Of a DNA stretch of 64,000 nucleotides, positions 48,994-57,828 are shown one piece after another (positions within the stretch are counted from its first letter, which is position 1; every line of letters begins with the position of its first letter). Both the position numbers and the translations under genes were made by a program. Source of the stretch: an uncultured Paracoccaceae bacterium (lineage in GTDB: Bacteria > Pseudomonadota > Alphaproteobacteria > Rhodobacterales > Rhodobacteraceae); NCBI GenBank assembly GCA_947502145.1, contig CANMYO010000001.1:868001-932000 (forward strand), read 5' to 3'. A model generated the notes under the pieces. That model had not been told where the DNA came from and made no database searches. It saw nothing but the letters and a program-made list of their open reading frames with translations.

Positions 48994-51062
48994 CGCCAGA
49001 AAAGCCCCCAGCTATCGCTGATCTCGGCGCCGCGCAGATCACGGGTCACGCCATACAGCCGGTTTCGGACTTCAAGCCGCGCGCCGCCGTCACGCAGGAC
49101 GGGCCGCACCACGCTGCCGATGCGATCCTGCGTCGGTTTTCCGGTAAACCACGTCACCGGCATTTCAATGATGATGCCCTTGTCAAAGGACCCTTCGCCA
49201 AAGTCCTCAAACGGGATATCAGTCAGGGTAAAGAATGCACCGACACGCACTCCGTTGTTGAATTCCCGATCCAGCCGGAAGGTCGCACCCCAGTCACCGG
49301 CAAGATATCGCCCGGCGTCAACCTGCGCAAAGTACCCATTTCCCATATCGAAATAGGCGGATCCGTGGCCGGTCAACACGTCGTAGTCCTGAAAGCCGAA
49401 CCCACCGTCAAAATCCCGCTGGCGGGCATAGTTGACCTCTGCGCCCAGGGCGAGGCGGCTGTCAACGGGATACCACAGCACCTCGGCTGACACGCCACCG
49501 TACATCCGTTCCAGATATCCGACCGTCACGCGGCTGAAAATGTCAGGCGCGGGGCGGGCAAAATGCTCTGCTGTCAGGTAGGCCAGCTCCAGCTCACTTT
49601 CCTGATAATACCGCACCGCGTCTGAGCGCACCCGCTGAATCTCGGAGTTGGAAGTGCGGATGGCCGTATCAATCGTGCTGTAGACGGGCTGGCGCACTTC
49701 GCCGGCAAGGATCATCCCCGGCGCAGGGCTGAAGTATCCGGTCAATTTAACCCCAGCCTCAAGCCGAAGCGGACTGTCGGGGTCAAATAGTGACGGCGTC
49801 AGATAGGTGCCGAAATCCAGATTTCCGGCGGGATAGACGTCGGGTAATTCTCCTGCACGGTCCGTTGATGTCGCATCTGAAATCTGCGCCCGTGCAAGGC
49901 TTTGCCAACTGCCATCCGGTGCGAACTCAAGCTCTTTAAGGTCTGCGCGATTGATCGCCACGGTGCTGACTGGCATGCCATAGTTCAACAATGTGATTTC
50001 AAAGCGTGTGATTTCGGATGGTAGCGTGTTCGCCATAACGCGCGCGGCGCGCCCGATCGCCTGCGCCGTTGCCGGAAACGTCGTCGACAGGACGCGGATT
50101 TCCGCGGTTGAACCTGCCACCACAAAGTTTTCAAGTGTCATGCCCTCGCCCGCCAGACCGGACGACAAGCGCCGCGTCGGGTTGCTGTCCCCCACCACCG
50201 TGTCACGGGGACGAAGCGCCAATGGAGCCACTCCAATGCCGCCCGGTACCCGCGCCCTGGCAGGATTCAAAACGTAGTTGACCGACAGGCCCAGATCGTT
50301 GCCATACAAGGAATAGGCACCCAGCGTGACGCCATTGTCGAATTGATACTGGGCGCCAAAATTGAGCGGCGTTAAAGGAGCCGCTGCGCCCCGTTCAACT
50401 TCCCGTTGGTAGAGGTCCGGGGCGTATTCCGCCATCAAGGTCAACTTGTCGGACACCTGCCACGTCAGCCCGCCAAAGGGGGAAACATCGCCGCGAAACC
50501 AAAGCCCAAAGTCGACCTGCCCGGTGGTGTCGATCCCACCCTCCCCGGCAAAGGGGCGCGTTTCAAACCGGTCGTCAATAAACGCAAAGGGAGAGCTCAC
50601 CGCATTGCGCCCCGCCAATCGCCCCCAACCCATCCCACCGGTGACAGTCACAGTCGGGGTGATGGCTTTTGATGCAACGATATACTCGCTTGAATAGATT
50701 CCGGTGCCGCCGAAATCACGCAACCCAATGCTGATGGCCGGTACAGTCTCGGTCTCGCGGGTGATCTGATAGGCAAGGTCAAAGCTGCGGTCGTATCGGT
50801 CCCCGCCGTCGCGATTGAAATTGTCGATCCAGCTATAACGGAACGCGCCAGTCAGCCGCGGCGTGATCTGAAAGGCCAGTGTCCCGCGCAGGTTGGGGCC
50901 GAACCCGGCCAGGGTCATTGCCAGTTCACCGTCGCCCAAGACGTAGGCGCTTGGCATATCCATCAGGCCGGGCGTACCGTAAAACGAAAGCGTTTCTGCA
51001 CTCACCGGCATGGCAAAGCCCGCCACCGCAGCGACCATGATTTGTCTGTAGCTTTGCGCCAA
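48990..51062 (-). CDS. YjbH-family outer-membrane beta-barrel protein
   Basis: A protein of about 690 residues of the YjbH family, exported and predicted to form outer-membrane barrels in exopolysaccharide secretion. ETLSFYGTPGLMDMPSAYV marks the mature N terminus, and RFEITLLNYGMPVSTVAINR lies mid-protein. The start is uncertain. The TTG at 51062 gives a signal peptide with a basic N region (AQSYRQIMVAAVAGFAM, cleavage after VSA). The only nearby ATG (51038) gives a very short one. The frame is open to 51137. No start has a clear ribosome binding site. Confidence 0.85.
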   Translation of the reverse strand: MAQSYRQIMVAAVAGFAMPVSAETLSFYGTPGLMDMPSAYVLGDGELAMTLAGFGPNLRGTLAFQITPRLTGAFRYSWIDNFNRDGGDRYDRSFDLAYQITRETETVPAISIGLRDFGGTGIYSSEYIVASKAITPTVTVTGGMGWGRLAGRNAVSSPFAFIDDRFETRPFAGEGGIDTTGQVDFGLWFRGDVSPFGGLTWQVSDKLTLMAEYAPDLYQREVERGAAAPLTPLNFGAQYQFDNGVTLGAYSLYGNDLGLSVNYVLNPARARVPGGIGVAPLALRPRDTVVGDSNPTRRLSSGLAGEGMTLENFVVAGSTAEIRVLSTTFPATAQAIGRAARVMANTLPSEITRFEITLLNYGMPVSTVAINRADLKELEFAPDGSWQSLARAQISDATSTDRAGELPDVYPAGNLDFGTYLTPSLFDPDSPLRLEAGVKLTGYFSPAPGMILAGEVRQPVYSTIDTAIRTSNSEIQRVRSDAVRYYQESELELAYLTAEHFARPAPDIFSRVTVGYLERMYGGVSAEVLWYPVDSRLALGAEVNYARQRDFDGGFGFQDYDVLTGHGSAYFDMGNGYFAQVDAGRYLAGDWGATFRLDREFNNGVRVGAFFTLTDIPFEDFGEGSFDKGIIIEMPVTWFTGKPTQDRIGSVVRPVLRDGGARLEVRNRLYGVTRDLRGAEISDSWGLFWR

Positions 51063-51216
51063 ATTGCACAAGATAAAGCGCCCCGGTTTCCTAAATGTCG
51101 CTTTCTTACCATGCGTCACGGCGGGGTCTGCCCCCAAACTGCGATGCGGCGTTTATCTCGCCCCCGAAATGCGCCACAATGGCAACATTCCGCCCTGTTT
51201 TCATAGCTGATGCCCC

Positions 51217-51963
51217 TTGAAACGCTTCCTTTCCGGCCTTCTTGCAAAACGATCTGCTGCACGGCTTGACCCGGTTGCAGTTGATCCGGCCTGCTTCGTT
51301 ATCGGTGACATTCATGGCTGTGACACGCTGCTCGCCCGGCTCTTGGACAAGGCACCCAAGGATGCGCAGTTAATCTGTGTCGGCGACTACGTGGATCGTG
51401 GCGATGACAGCGCCGCCGTGCTGCGCCGCTTGCATGCCCGTCCCGATATCACCTGTATTGCTGGCAATCACGAAGCGATGTTGCTGAAATTCATTGATGC
51501 GCCGACTGGCAATGCCCGTCGTTGGCTTCGGTTTGGCGGGCTGCAAACCCTGGCCAGCTTTGGCATTTCCGGCGCTCTCGAAACCCGCGATCCGGGGTTA
51601 TTGACCGGGTTTCGCGACAGTCTTGTTGCCGCGATGGGGCCGGATTTGCTGGGCTGGTTGCGCGACATGCCAACGCAGGTCTGCGTCGGAAATGTCGCCG
51701 TGGTGCATGCGGGCGCAGACCCCGCCCTTGGCCTTGCGGACCAAAAAGATTCCACGCTGATCTGGGGGCACCCCGACTTTGGCAAGACGTCCCGGACCGA
51801 CGGGCTGTGGGTTCTGCATGGCCATACGATTGTGGGCCGCCCCAGCTGTAGCGATGGTATCATTTCAATTGATACCGGGGCTTATGCGACCGGACGATTG
51901 ACTGCGGCGCATCTGACCACACATGGCTGCGCATTTGTGACCGTGGACCAGGCCGATGGATAA
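51217..51963 (+). CDS. PPP-type metallophosphoesterase
   Basis: A 248-residue serine/threonine-phosphatase-like enzyme with GDIHG (residues 30-34), GDYVDRG (56-62), GNHE (83-86) and a late HGHTIVG. The TTG start is the only usable one in frame. It diverges from yjbH and overlaps the next sulfotransferase gene by eight bases. It could remove phosphate from the tyrosine kinase or act on a bisphosphonucleotide or sugar phosphate; sequence does not decide. Confidence 0.85.
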   Translation: MKRFLSGLLAKRSAARLDPVAVDPACFVIGDIHGCDTLLARLLDKAPKDAQLICVGDYVDRGDDSAAVLRRLHARPDITCIAGNHEAMLLKFIDAPTGNARRWLRFGGLQTLASFGISGALETRDPGLLTGFRDSLVAAMGPDLLGWLRDMPTQVCVGNVAVVHAGADPALGLADQKDSTLIWGHPDFGKTSRTDGLWVLHGHTIVGRPSCSDGIISIDTGAYATGRLTAAHLTTHGCAFVTVDQADG

Positions 51964-52855
51964 ACCCTTGGTCCTGCCCAATCTTTTAGTTGCCGGGGCA
52001 CCCAAATGCGGCACCAGCTCCGTCCATGGATGGCTCAGCGATCATCCGGACGTCATCGGCTCACTTGAGAAAGAGACCTATTTTCTAAGTGATCCGGGTA
52101 GCCATATGCACCGCCCCAGCAGTCACGTCAGCGATGGACTTGGCGGCTATGCTGCACATTTTCCTCCCGGTGCGGCGGATGCCAAGGTGTTGTTGGAATC
52201 CACGCCCGGTTATCTTTACAGCGACACGGCACGCAGCGCGGTTGCAACCTTCCCGACAATGCCAAAAGTGCTGTTTATCCTCAGGGAACCAAGTGCGCAG
52301 ATTTATTCGCTGTTCCGGTATTTCCAGAACAATTGGAACTGGGTTCCTGCCGATATGGATTTTGCAGCGTTCATCGAGGCCAGTCGAACCGGCAGCCATG
52401 ACTTCATGGGAAATGAGCTTGCGCAAAATTGCTTGCGCAATGCGGCCTACGTCGATCACCTGATCAAATGGCGTGATATTTTGGGCGATTGTCACATGAA
52501 GATAACCCTGTTTGACGATCTGCAAGACGATCAGCAGGGGTTCATGACCGCGCTTTGCGACTGGCTTGAGCTCGCACCGGAATTCTATCAATCCTACGGT
52601 TACCCGCGCGAGAACGAGACCTATCAGCCAAGATCACGTAAGCTGCAATCTGCAAATCTTGCCATTCGGGCGATGCTGCCCAAGGGGGCGGCATATACTG
52701 CCTTGCGCCACTTGTATCGTCGGCTGAACACACGCAAACCGGACCCTGCCAGCCGCAAAGACGCGGTGGCCGTGACCCAGCTTCGGGGCGAATACCGTGG
52801 CGCAAACCAACGGTTGGCCGAGACCTTTGAGCTCGATCTCAGCCGCTGGAACTGA
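51956..52855 (+). CDS. Sulfotransferase (first of three)
   Basis: A 299-residue PAPS-dependent sulfotransferase-like protein. The 5'-phosphosulfate loop is LVAGAPKCGTSSVHGWL near residue 12, and the 3'-phosphate region is around VLFILREPSAQIYSLFRYF. It is probably cytoplasmic. It likely transfers sulfate to a sugar of the exported polysaccharide or a lipid-linked precursor. Its stop abuts the stop of the convergent sulfotransferase gene, the two forming TGATCA. Confidence 0.85.
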   Translation: MDKPLVLPNLLVAGAPKCGTSSVHGWLSDHPDVIGSLEKETYFLSDPGSHMHRPSSHVSDGLGGYAAHFPPGAADAKVLLESTPGYLYSDTARSAVATFPTMPKVLFILREPSAQIYSLFRYFQNNWNWVPADMDFAAFIEASRTGSHDFMGNELAQNCLRNAAYVDHLIKWRDILGDCHMKITLFDDLQDDQQGFMTALCDWLELAPEFYQSYGYPRENETYQPRSRKLQSANLAIRAMLPKGAAYTALRHLYRRLNTRKPDPASRKDAVAVTQLRGEYRGANQRLAETFELDLSRWN

Positions 52856-53782
52856 TCAGCGATTATGACAGGGCAAATGTGGCCAGACCGGATCCGTGAG
52901 ATGCCTCACCAACGCGACCTCTTCATCTGACAGGACATCCCGCCAATAGGCATTTGCGGCTGCCGCCGACCGATTGAAATGATGCACCTTGCCAGAGTCC
53001 GGCAGCGTATCTGCCCCCCCGTCTGCCCGCCGCCTGACCTTGGCCGCCGCCGTTGCTGGCATGTCAAAGCCCAGCCAATCGTAAACGCCGCGATAGGCCG
53101 CCAGCTCATCCTTGGCCAAGGCGTCCATGTCCAGAAAATAGAGGTTCGGCGCTGTCGCTAGGTCAAATCGCAGAAACCGGTCATAGACCATCCGCCAGAC
53201 TGCCGCGGCGGTAACCGCAGAATTGTCAGCATATTGGTCCAGCGCGTCAGCAACTGCCTGAATGGGGCCGTAATATGCAGCGTAGCGAGCATAGATCTTG
53301 GCCGCCCGCGACCGCCATCCCAACCGCTTGAAACTGCTGGCATGGGCCAGCGGCGGACGCACTGTCAGGATCGCACGATACCCAAAACGGTGGCCATGTT
53401 CAGCCGCGAACGCGGCAAATGGGTCTTTCCAGATCAGCGTCTCAATCCGGGGGTTGAACCGGTAGCGACGATAACTGACCAGCGCGCGCGTGCCGAAAAC
53501 CCGCGTGGCGACCTTGCGCATCGGCGCCACATTTTTGCGCAGCTGTGGTTTGAACTGCAGGTTGCGCCCTTTCATATCGGTGACAAATCGGCCCAGATCA
53601 TCAAAGCCAAATCTCGGCTCGCCCGGCATTGCAAAGGGTTGCTCGAAGCGGCGATCCCCATTTGGACCCCAGGGTTCGTAAAGGACCGCCGCACCTTTCA
53701 TGGTCGACAGCACATCGCCCACGGGGGTGGTACCGCTGCGGGGGGTGCCGGTTACCAAAATGGTCTGTTGCGGCGGTATCAT
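52856..53782 (-). CDS. Sulfotransferase (second of three)
   Basis: A 308-residue P-loop sulfotransferase-like protein with ILVTGTPRSGTTPVGDVL near residue 10 and RAILTVRPPLAHASSFKRLG in the middle. It overlaps the flippase gene by four bases (ATGA), so it belongs to the leftward unit sulfotransferase-flippase-sulfotransferase. The acceptor is unknown. Confidence 0.8.
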   Translation of the reverse strand: MIPPQQTILVTGTPRSGTTPVGDVLSTMKGAAVLYEPWGPNGDRRFEQPFAMPGEPRFGFDDLGRFVTDMKGRNLQFKPQLRKNVAPMRKVATRVFGTRALVSYRRYRFNPRIETLIWKDPFAAFAAEHGHRFGYRAILTVRPPLAHASSFKRLGWRSRAAKIYARYAAYYGPIQAVADALDQYADNSAVTAAAVWRMVYDRFLRFDLATAPNLYFLDMDALAKDELAAYRGVYDWLGFDMPATAAAKVRRRADGGADTLPDSGKVHHFNRSAAAANAYWRDVLSDEEVALVRHLTDPVWPHLPCHNR

Positions 53783-55065
53783 GTCGGATCAACGTGCAAT
53801 GTTGTTTCGCCGCGGTGATAAGCCCAGACCAGCAACGGAAAGCTGACCAGGATGCGCAGGATCAGCGTCCCGACCAGCACCTGCGCTGCGCCATGAATGC
53901 CCCCGGCCGGGATCAGCCAGAATGACAGCAGAATGGCGGCGATGAACCCTGAAAAATTCACAAACAGCTTGAGCCGGAAACTATTGCGCGCGGTCAGCGA
54001 AAACTGCGCCACGCTGTTAAGCAGGGAGAGCGCGACGGCGATGCTAACGGCCATGATCAGATAAAAATCGACATAGGCTGACCCATAAATCGCGCTGATG
54101 ACCGCCGGGCCTAGCAAGTACCCCAGGACAATGACAGCGGCCCCAAGCGCCAAACACCCTGCCAGCACATAGGATGTGGTGCGCCAGAATTCTGTCGAAT
54201 CGCCACGTTGATGCGCCCTAGCCATGCGCGAAACGGCGGCCTGTCCCACCGCAACTGTCAGCAATTGGGTTGCCGTCAGCAGATAGAAGGTTGCACCGAA
54301 TATGCCCAAAGCCTCAAAAGAAACGTACTCGCCAAGCGCCACACGCGGGGTTGCCCTGCTCAGCATTGTCAACACACCAGCAACCGATAGCGGCAAGATC
54401 CACAAAACGATCCCTGTGATCTGGGTGAACGGTACGGCACGTACCTCTGCCCAGCTGACCCCAGCGCCAAGCCGGCTCAACGCTGGACGCTCTAGACGCA
54501 GGACCGTGACACCCCAGACCAGCGCCTGTGCCAGAAATGCCAGCGCCAGGTTGCCACTGGCATAGAACACCGCGGCAAAGGCGATGACCCCACCGATCGC
54601 GCGGGCGCAATTTGATTTGAAGATCAGATCAAACCGATCATGCGCCTGCATGACGCCATAGCTCAGGGTGGACTGCACATGCGGAATCTTTGTGACAATG
54701 AACGCCAGCGCGGCAAAGACAAACGCGCGCGCCTCACCGGCATAGGCAAACAGGACAATGGCCAAGGATGCAAGCACCGCGATCAGGGTCGAATAGAACC
54801 GCAGTGCGTAGTAGTCAGTGTCGGAAAACCGACTGCCGACATCGACGGCGCGCGCCTCACGCAGGGACATGCCTGTCATCGCAAAAGCCGGCGTTACAAT
54901 CGCCGTGGCCAAGGTGATGTAACCAACCTGCGCAGGCGACCCCAGGCGAGCAACGACGATGATCACAAGCCACTGTGAAAGTGCAAAGATAATGTTCGCC
55001 GCCAGCGTGACACGCACAGCACGAAATAGGCTCGGCGTGGGCGGCTTCTGCATCGGTGGTGTCAT
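53779..55065 (-). CDS. Wzx-like polysaccharide flippase
   Basis: A 428-residue membrane protein with about twelve helices of the polysaccharide transporter/MATE-like group, expected to flip lipid-linked repeat units across the inner membrane. Typical segments are ARLGSPAQVGYITLATAIVTP and RFYSTLIAVLASLAIV. The ATG at 55065 overlaps the preceding sulfotransferase stop (ATGA) and is preferred to a frame opening at 55113. A Wzy polymerase is not seen in the window. Confidence 0.85.
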   Translation of the reverse strand: MTPPMQKPPTPSLFRAVRVTLAANIIFALSQWLVIIVVARLGSPAQVGYITLATAIVTPAFAMTGMSLREARAVDVGSRFSDTDYYALRFYSTLIAVLASLAIVLFAYAGEARAFVFAALAFIVTKIPHVQSTLSYGVMQAHDRFDLIFKSNCARAIGGVIAFAAVFYASGNLALAFLAQALVWGVTVLRLERPALSRLGAGVSWAEVRAVPFTQITGIVLWILPLSVAGVLTMLSRATPRVALGEYVSFEALGIFGATFYLLTATQLLTVAVGQAAVSRMARAHQRGDSTEFWRTTSYVLAGCLALGAAVIVLGYLLGPAVISAIYGSAYVDFYLIMAVSIAVALSLLNSVAQFSLTARNSFRLKLFVNFSGFIAAILLSFWLIPAGGIHGAAQVLVGTLILRILVSFPLLVWAYHRGETTLHVDPT

Positions 55066-55850
55066 TTCGGCGCACCAAAAAGCGCGGTCCAAATCGCCAG
55101 ATCGGGTGCACATAGGGCAGCGATCCGGGCGCGCATGTCATCAGTTATAACTTGCCTGTTTTGTGGTCTTAGTTGCCCGGCCCGGTTTTCATGGCCCACA
55201 CGCAATCTCACACCGAGGGTGCTGCGCAGATCGCCGACAAACCGGTCCAGATCATCCAATCGCCCCAGAACATCCAGCCGCTGCAGGTTGCCGATCGCTG
55301 CGACAATCGCGGCCTCGCCCGTAAAATCCGTATCCGCCGGCAAACCCGAAAAGTATTCGGAGAATGTCGCCCCCATGCGCTTTGCCCGGTCAGTCAGCAA
55401 AAACGGACCTAGCTCTTCGTCGATCCGGCCAAAGGCGCCCGTCCTGCCAAAGCTCCAAAAATAGTTTGAGATGAACCGATCAACCGGGTTCCGCAGCACG
55501 GTGACAAACTTGTACCGGGGGTGGAATCTCGCAAATGCGACCTCGCTGAACCGCACATGCAACGACAGGCACCGCACATCGTCAAACAGATGATAAAGCA
55601 GCATCTGCTCGCGCAGGTCCAGCACATCGGTCAGCATCTGTTCGCGATCATCGCGCCCAGTGAATGCCTCAAACGCCCGAAAACTCTGCTCCGGCTTCAC
55701 GGTTGTCTGGCTCAAGAAATAGCGCTTTCGCAGCGCCCGACCGACCGATGTTCCGCCACATTTGGGAACGTGATGAAACACGACACGCTGCGGCATGGTC
55801 GTGTCCTTCAGCGACTCAAGGCGCGCGCGCGCGACATCAACGATGCCCAT
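55062..55850 (-). CDS. Sulfotransferase family 2-like protein (third of three)
   Basis: A 262-residue protein of the carbohydrate sulfotransferase-2 type with VVFHHVPKCGGTSVGRAL near residue 23 and VTVLRNPVDRFISNYF as the 3'-phosphosulfate segment. It is first in the leftward unit with the flippase. An internal ATG 18 codons in (MPQRVVFHH) is an alternative start. Together with the other two it implies more than one sulfation position. Confidence 0.85.
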   Translation of the reverse strand: MGIVDVARARLESLKDTTMPQRVVFHHVPKCGGTSVGRALRKRYFLSQTTVKPEQSFRAFEAFTGRDDREQMLTDVLDLREQMLLYHLFDDVRCLSLHVRFSEVAFARFHPRYKFVTVLRNPVDRFISNYFWSFGRTGAFGRIDEELGPFLLTDRAKRMGATFSEYFSGLPADTDFTGEAAIVAAIGNLQRLDVLGRLDDLDRFVGDLRSTLGVRLRVGHENRAGQLRPQNRQVITDDMRARIAALCAPDLAIWTALFGAPK

Positions 55851-55941
55851 ATCCGGATGGCCCTTTCGTCAGCAGATGTGCCATTGTCCTTACGCAATTC
55901 CCGGCGTTAGGCAAAGGGGGAACGATCCGATCGGTGACGAA

Positions 55942-56985
55942 CTAGCTGGGGGCGTTGTCCGAATTTGATGAGGCCGCCCAAAGATTGATCGCCTTGTCGC
56001 TGGCCAATTCATCAATTGCCGCCAGTTCGGCCGCGGTGAAATCAAGATTCCTTACCGCCCCCGCGCAATCTTCGATCTGGTTTGGTTTGCTGGCACCGAT
56101 CAGCGCGGTGGTAACTCCACCGCCCCGCAACACCCAGGCAATTGCCATCTGCGCCAGCGTCTGCCCGCGCGATTCAGCAATGTCATTCAACCCCCGGATC
56201 GCCTGAATCGCCTGATCCGTAATCAGCTTCGGATTCAGCGATTTGTCCTGCGCTGCGCGGCTGTCATCGGGAATACCGTTCAGATACTTCTTGCTCAGCA
56301 TCCCTTGCGCCAAGGGCGTGAATGCAATGGAGCCAACGCCCAGTTCGCCCAAGGCATCTTTAAGACCGTCCGTCTCAACCCAACGATTAAACATGTTGTA
56401 ACTGGGCTGGTGGATCAGACATGGCGTGCCAAGTTCCTTCAGGATCGCAACCGCCTTGCGTGTGTTTTCGGTGTTGTATGAACTGATCCCGGCATAAAGC
56501 GCCTTGCCCGAGCGGACAATCTGATCAAGCGCGCCCATGGTCTCCTCAAGCGGGGTCTCGGGGTCAAATCGGTGTGAATAGAAAATATCGACATACTCAA
56601 GCCCCATGCGGTGCAGGGACTGATCGCAAGAAGCGATCAGATACTTGCGGCTGCCCCAATTGCCATAGGGGCCGGGCCACATATCGTATCCGGCCTTGGA
56701 CGAGATGATCAGCTCATCGCGATATCCGGCAAAGTCCGTGGCAAGGATGTCGCCAAATGCCTCTTCGGCGCTGCCCGGCGGTGGCCCGTAGTTGTTGGCC
56801 AGGTCAAAATGCGTGATGCCCAGATCAAACGCCGTGCGGCACATGTCCCGCTTGATCGCATGTGGTGTGTCACCGCCAAAATTGTGCCAAAGCCCCAGCG
56901 ACACCGCCGGCAATTTGACACCCGACTTGCCACAGCGGCGATAAACCATCTGATCATAGCGGTTTTCTGCGGGCGTATAGGTCAT
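55942..56985 (-). CDS. Aldo/keto reductase (YghZ-like)
   Basis: A 347-residue NADPH-dependent aldo/keto reductase resembling L-glyceraldehyde-3-phosphate reductase. MVYRRCGKSGVKLPAVSLGL opens the barrel. The catalytic residues are in ITHFDLANNYG (Asp, Tyr), IISSKAGY (Lys) and DIFYSHRFDPETP (His). It lies just downstream of the IclR and TRAP genes and may reduce an aldehyde or keto sugar in the same catabolic route. Confidence 0.87.
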   Translation of the reverse strand: MTYTPAENRYDQMVYRRCGKSGVKLPAVSLGLWHNFGGDTPHAIKRDMCRTAFDLGITHFDLANNYGPPPGSAEEAFGDILATDFAGYRDELIISSKAGYDMWPGPYGNWGSRKYLIASCDQSLHRMGLEYVDIFYSHRFDPETPLEETMGALDQIVRSGKALYAGISSYNTENTRKAVAILKELGTPCLIHQPSYNMFNRWVETDGLKDALGELGVGSIAFTPLAQGMLSKKYLNGIPDDSRAAQDKSLNPKLITDQAIQAIRGLNDIAESRGQTLAQMAIAWVLRGGGVTTALIGASKPNQIEDCAGAVRNLDFTAAELAAIDELASDKAINLWAASSNSDNAPS

Positions 56986-57039
56986 CGGAATCCGACCTTT
57001 CCTTTGGGAAGCGACAGAATGGCGATTGTGACCGGGAAA

Positions 57040-57819
57040 CTACTCAGCGGCAATAGCGCTCAACTCTTTGGCAGCGCTCAACAAGGTGTTCAAGTGGCGC
57101 TTGAGACCTTCAATATCGTTGCGCTGCAGCGGGGCGTGAACCGATAGGGTTGCCAGCATGCGCCCGCGCTGGTCATGGATCGGCACGGCAATTGCCGTCA
57201 TGCCTTCCATGAACTCTTCATTGTCGGTAGAGAACCCATTTTCGCGTGCGATTTCAATCTCTCGACGCAGCGTTTCGGGGTCCGTAATGGACATTGGCGT
57301 GCGCGCCGTAAGGGTCATGTTCTGAATCATGCGATCCAGGTAATCGCTGCGCAGCATGGCAAGGTACATCTTACCACTTGCGGTGCAATGAAACGGAACT
57401 TGCGTCCCAATGGGAAGCTGAATGCGCAGCGGCCAGTGGGTTTCGACCCGATCAAGGTAGAACATCCCTTCCCGATCTGGAATCGCAAGATTGCAAGTCT
57501 CGCCCACCTCGTCGGCAACGGCGCGCAGGACGGTCAGCCGCAATGCACGCACACGCTCTGACGACATCGTGTCAACCGCCAGTCGTCGCAATCTGGGGCC
57601 GGGTCCATAGGACCGGCCGTCCAGATCCCTTTGAAGATAGCCCTGTGCCTCGGCCGTTGCGAAAAGCCGATGTATGGTCGGTTTGGGCAGGCCCAGCGCC
57701 TCATTCACAGCCGACGGGGTGACAGGCACGCCTGCGCGCACCACCTCTTCGATCACGACCAGCAATCTGAGATTTGTCGGGATCTGACCCTTTGAATCAA
57801 ATCGCTGGTCGTCCGGCAT
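57040..57819 (-). CDS. IclR-family transcriptional regulator
   Basis: A 259-residue regulator with an N-terminal winged helix (VTPSAVNEALGLPKPTIHRL) and a C-terminal effector domain (GTQVPFHCTASGKMYLAML, ENGFSTDNEEFMEGMTAIA). It starts nine bases after dctM, so it is in the transporter operon. It probably controls the divergent dctP/GMC promoter, where a palindrome is found at 61236-61254. Confidence 0.9.
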   Translation of the reverse strand: MPDDQRFDSKGQIPTNLRLLVVIEEVVRAGVPVTPSAVNEALGLPKPTIHRLFATAEAQGYLQRDLDGRSYGPGPRLRRLAVDTMSSERVRALRLTVLRAVADEVGETCNLAIPDREGMFYLDRVETHWPLRIQLPIGTQVPFHCTASGKMYLAMLRSDYLDRMIQNMTLTARTPMSITDPETLRREIEIARENGFSTDNEEFMEGMTAIAVPIHDQRGRMLATLSVHAPLQRNDIEGLKRHLNTLLSAAKELSAIAAE

Positions 57820-57828
57820 ACTTCACCC

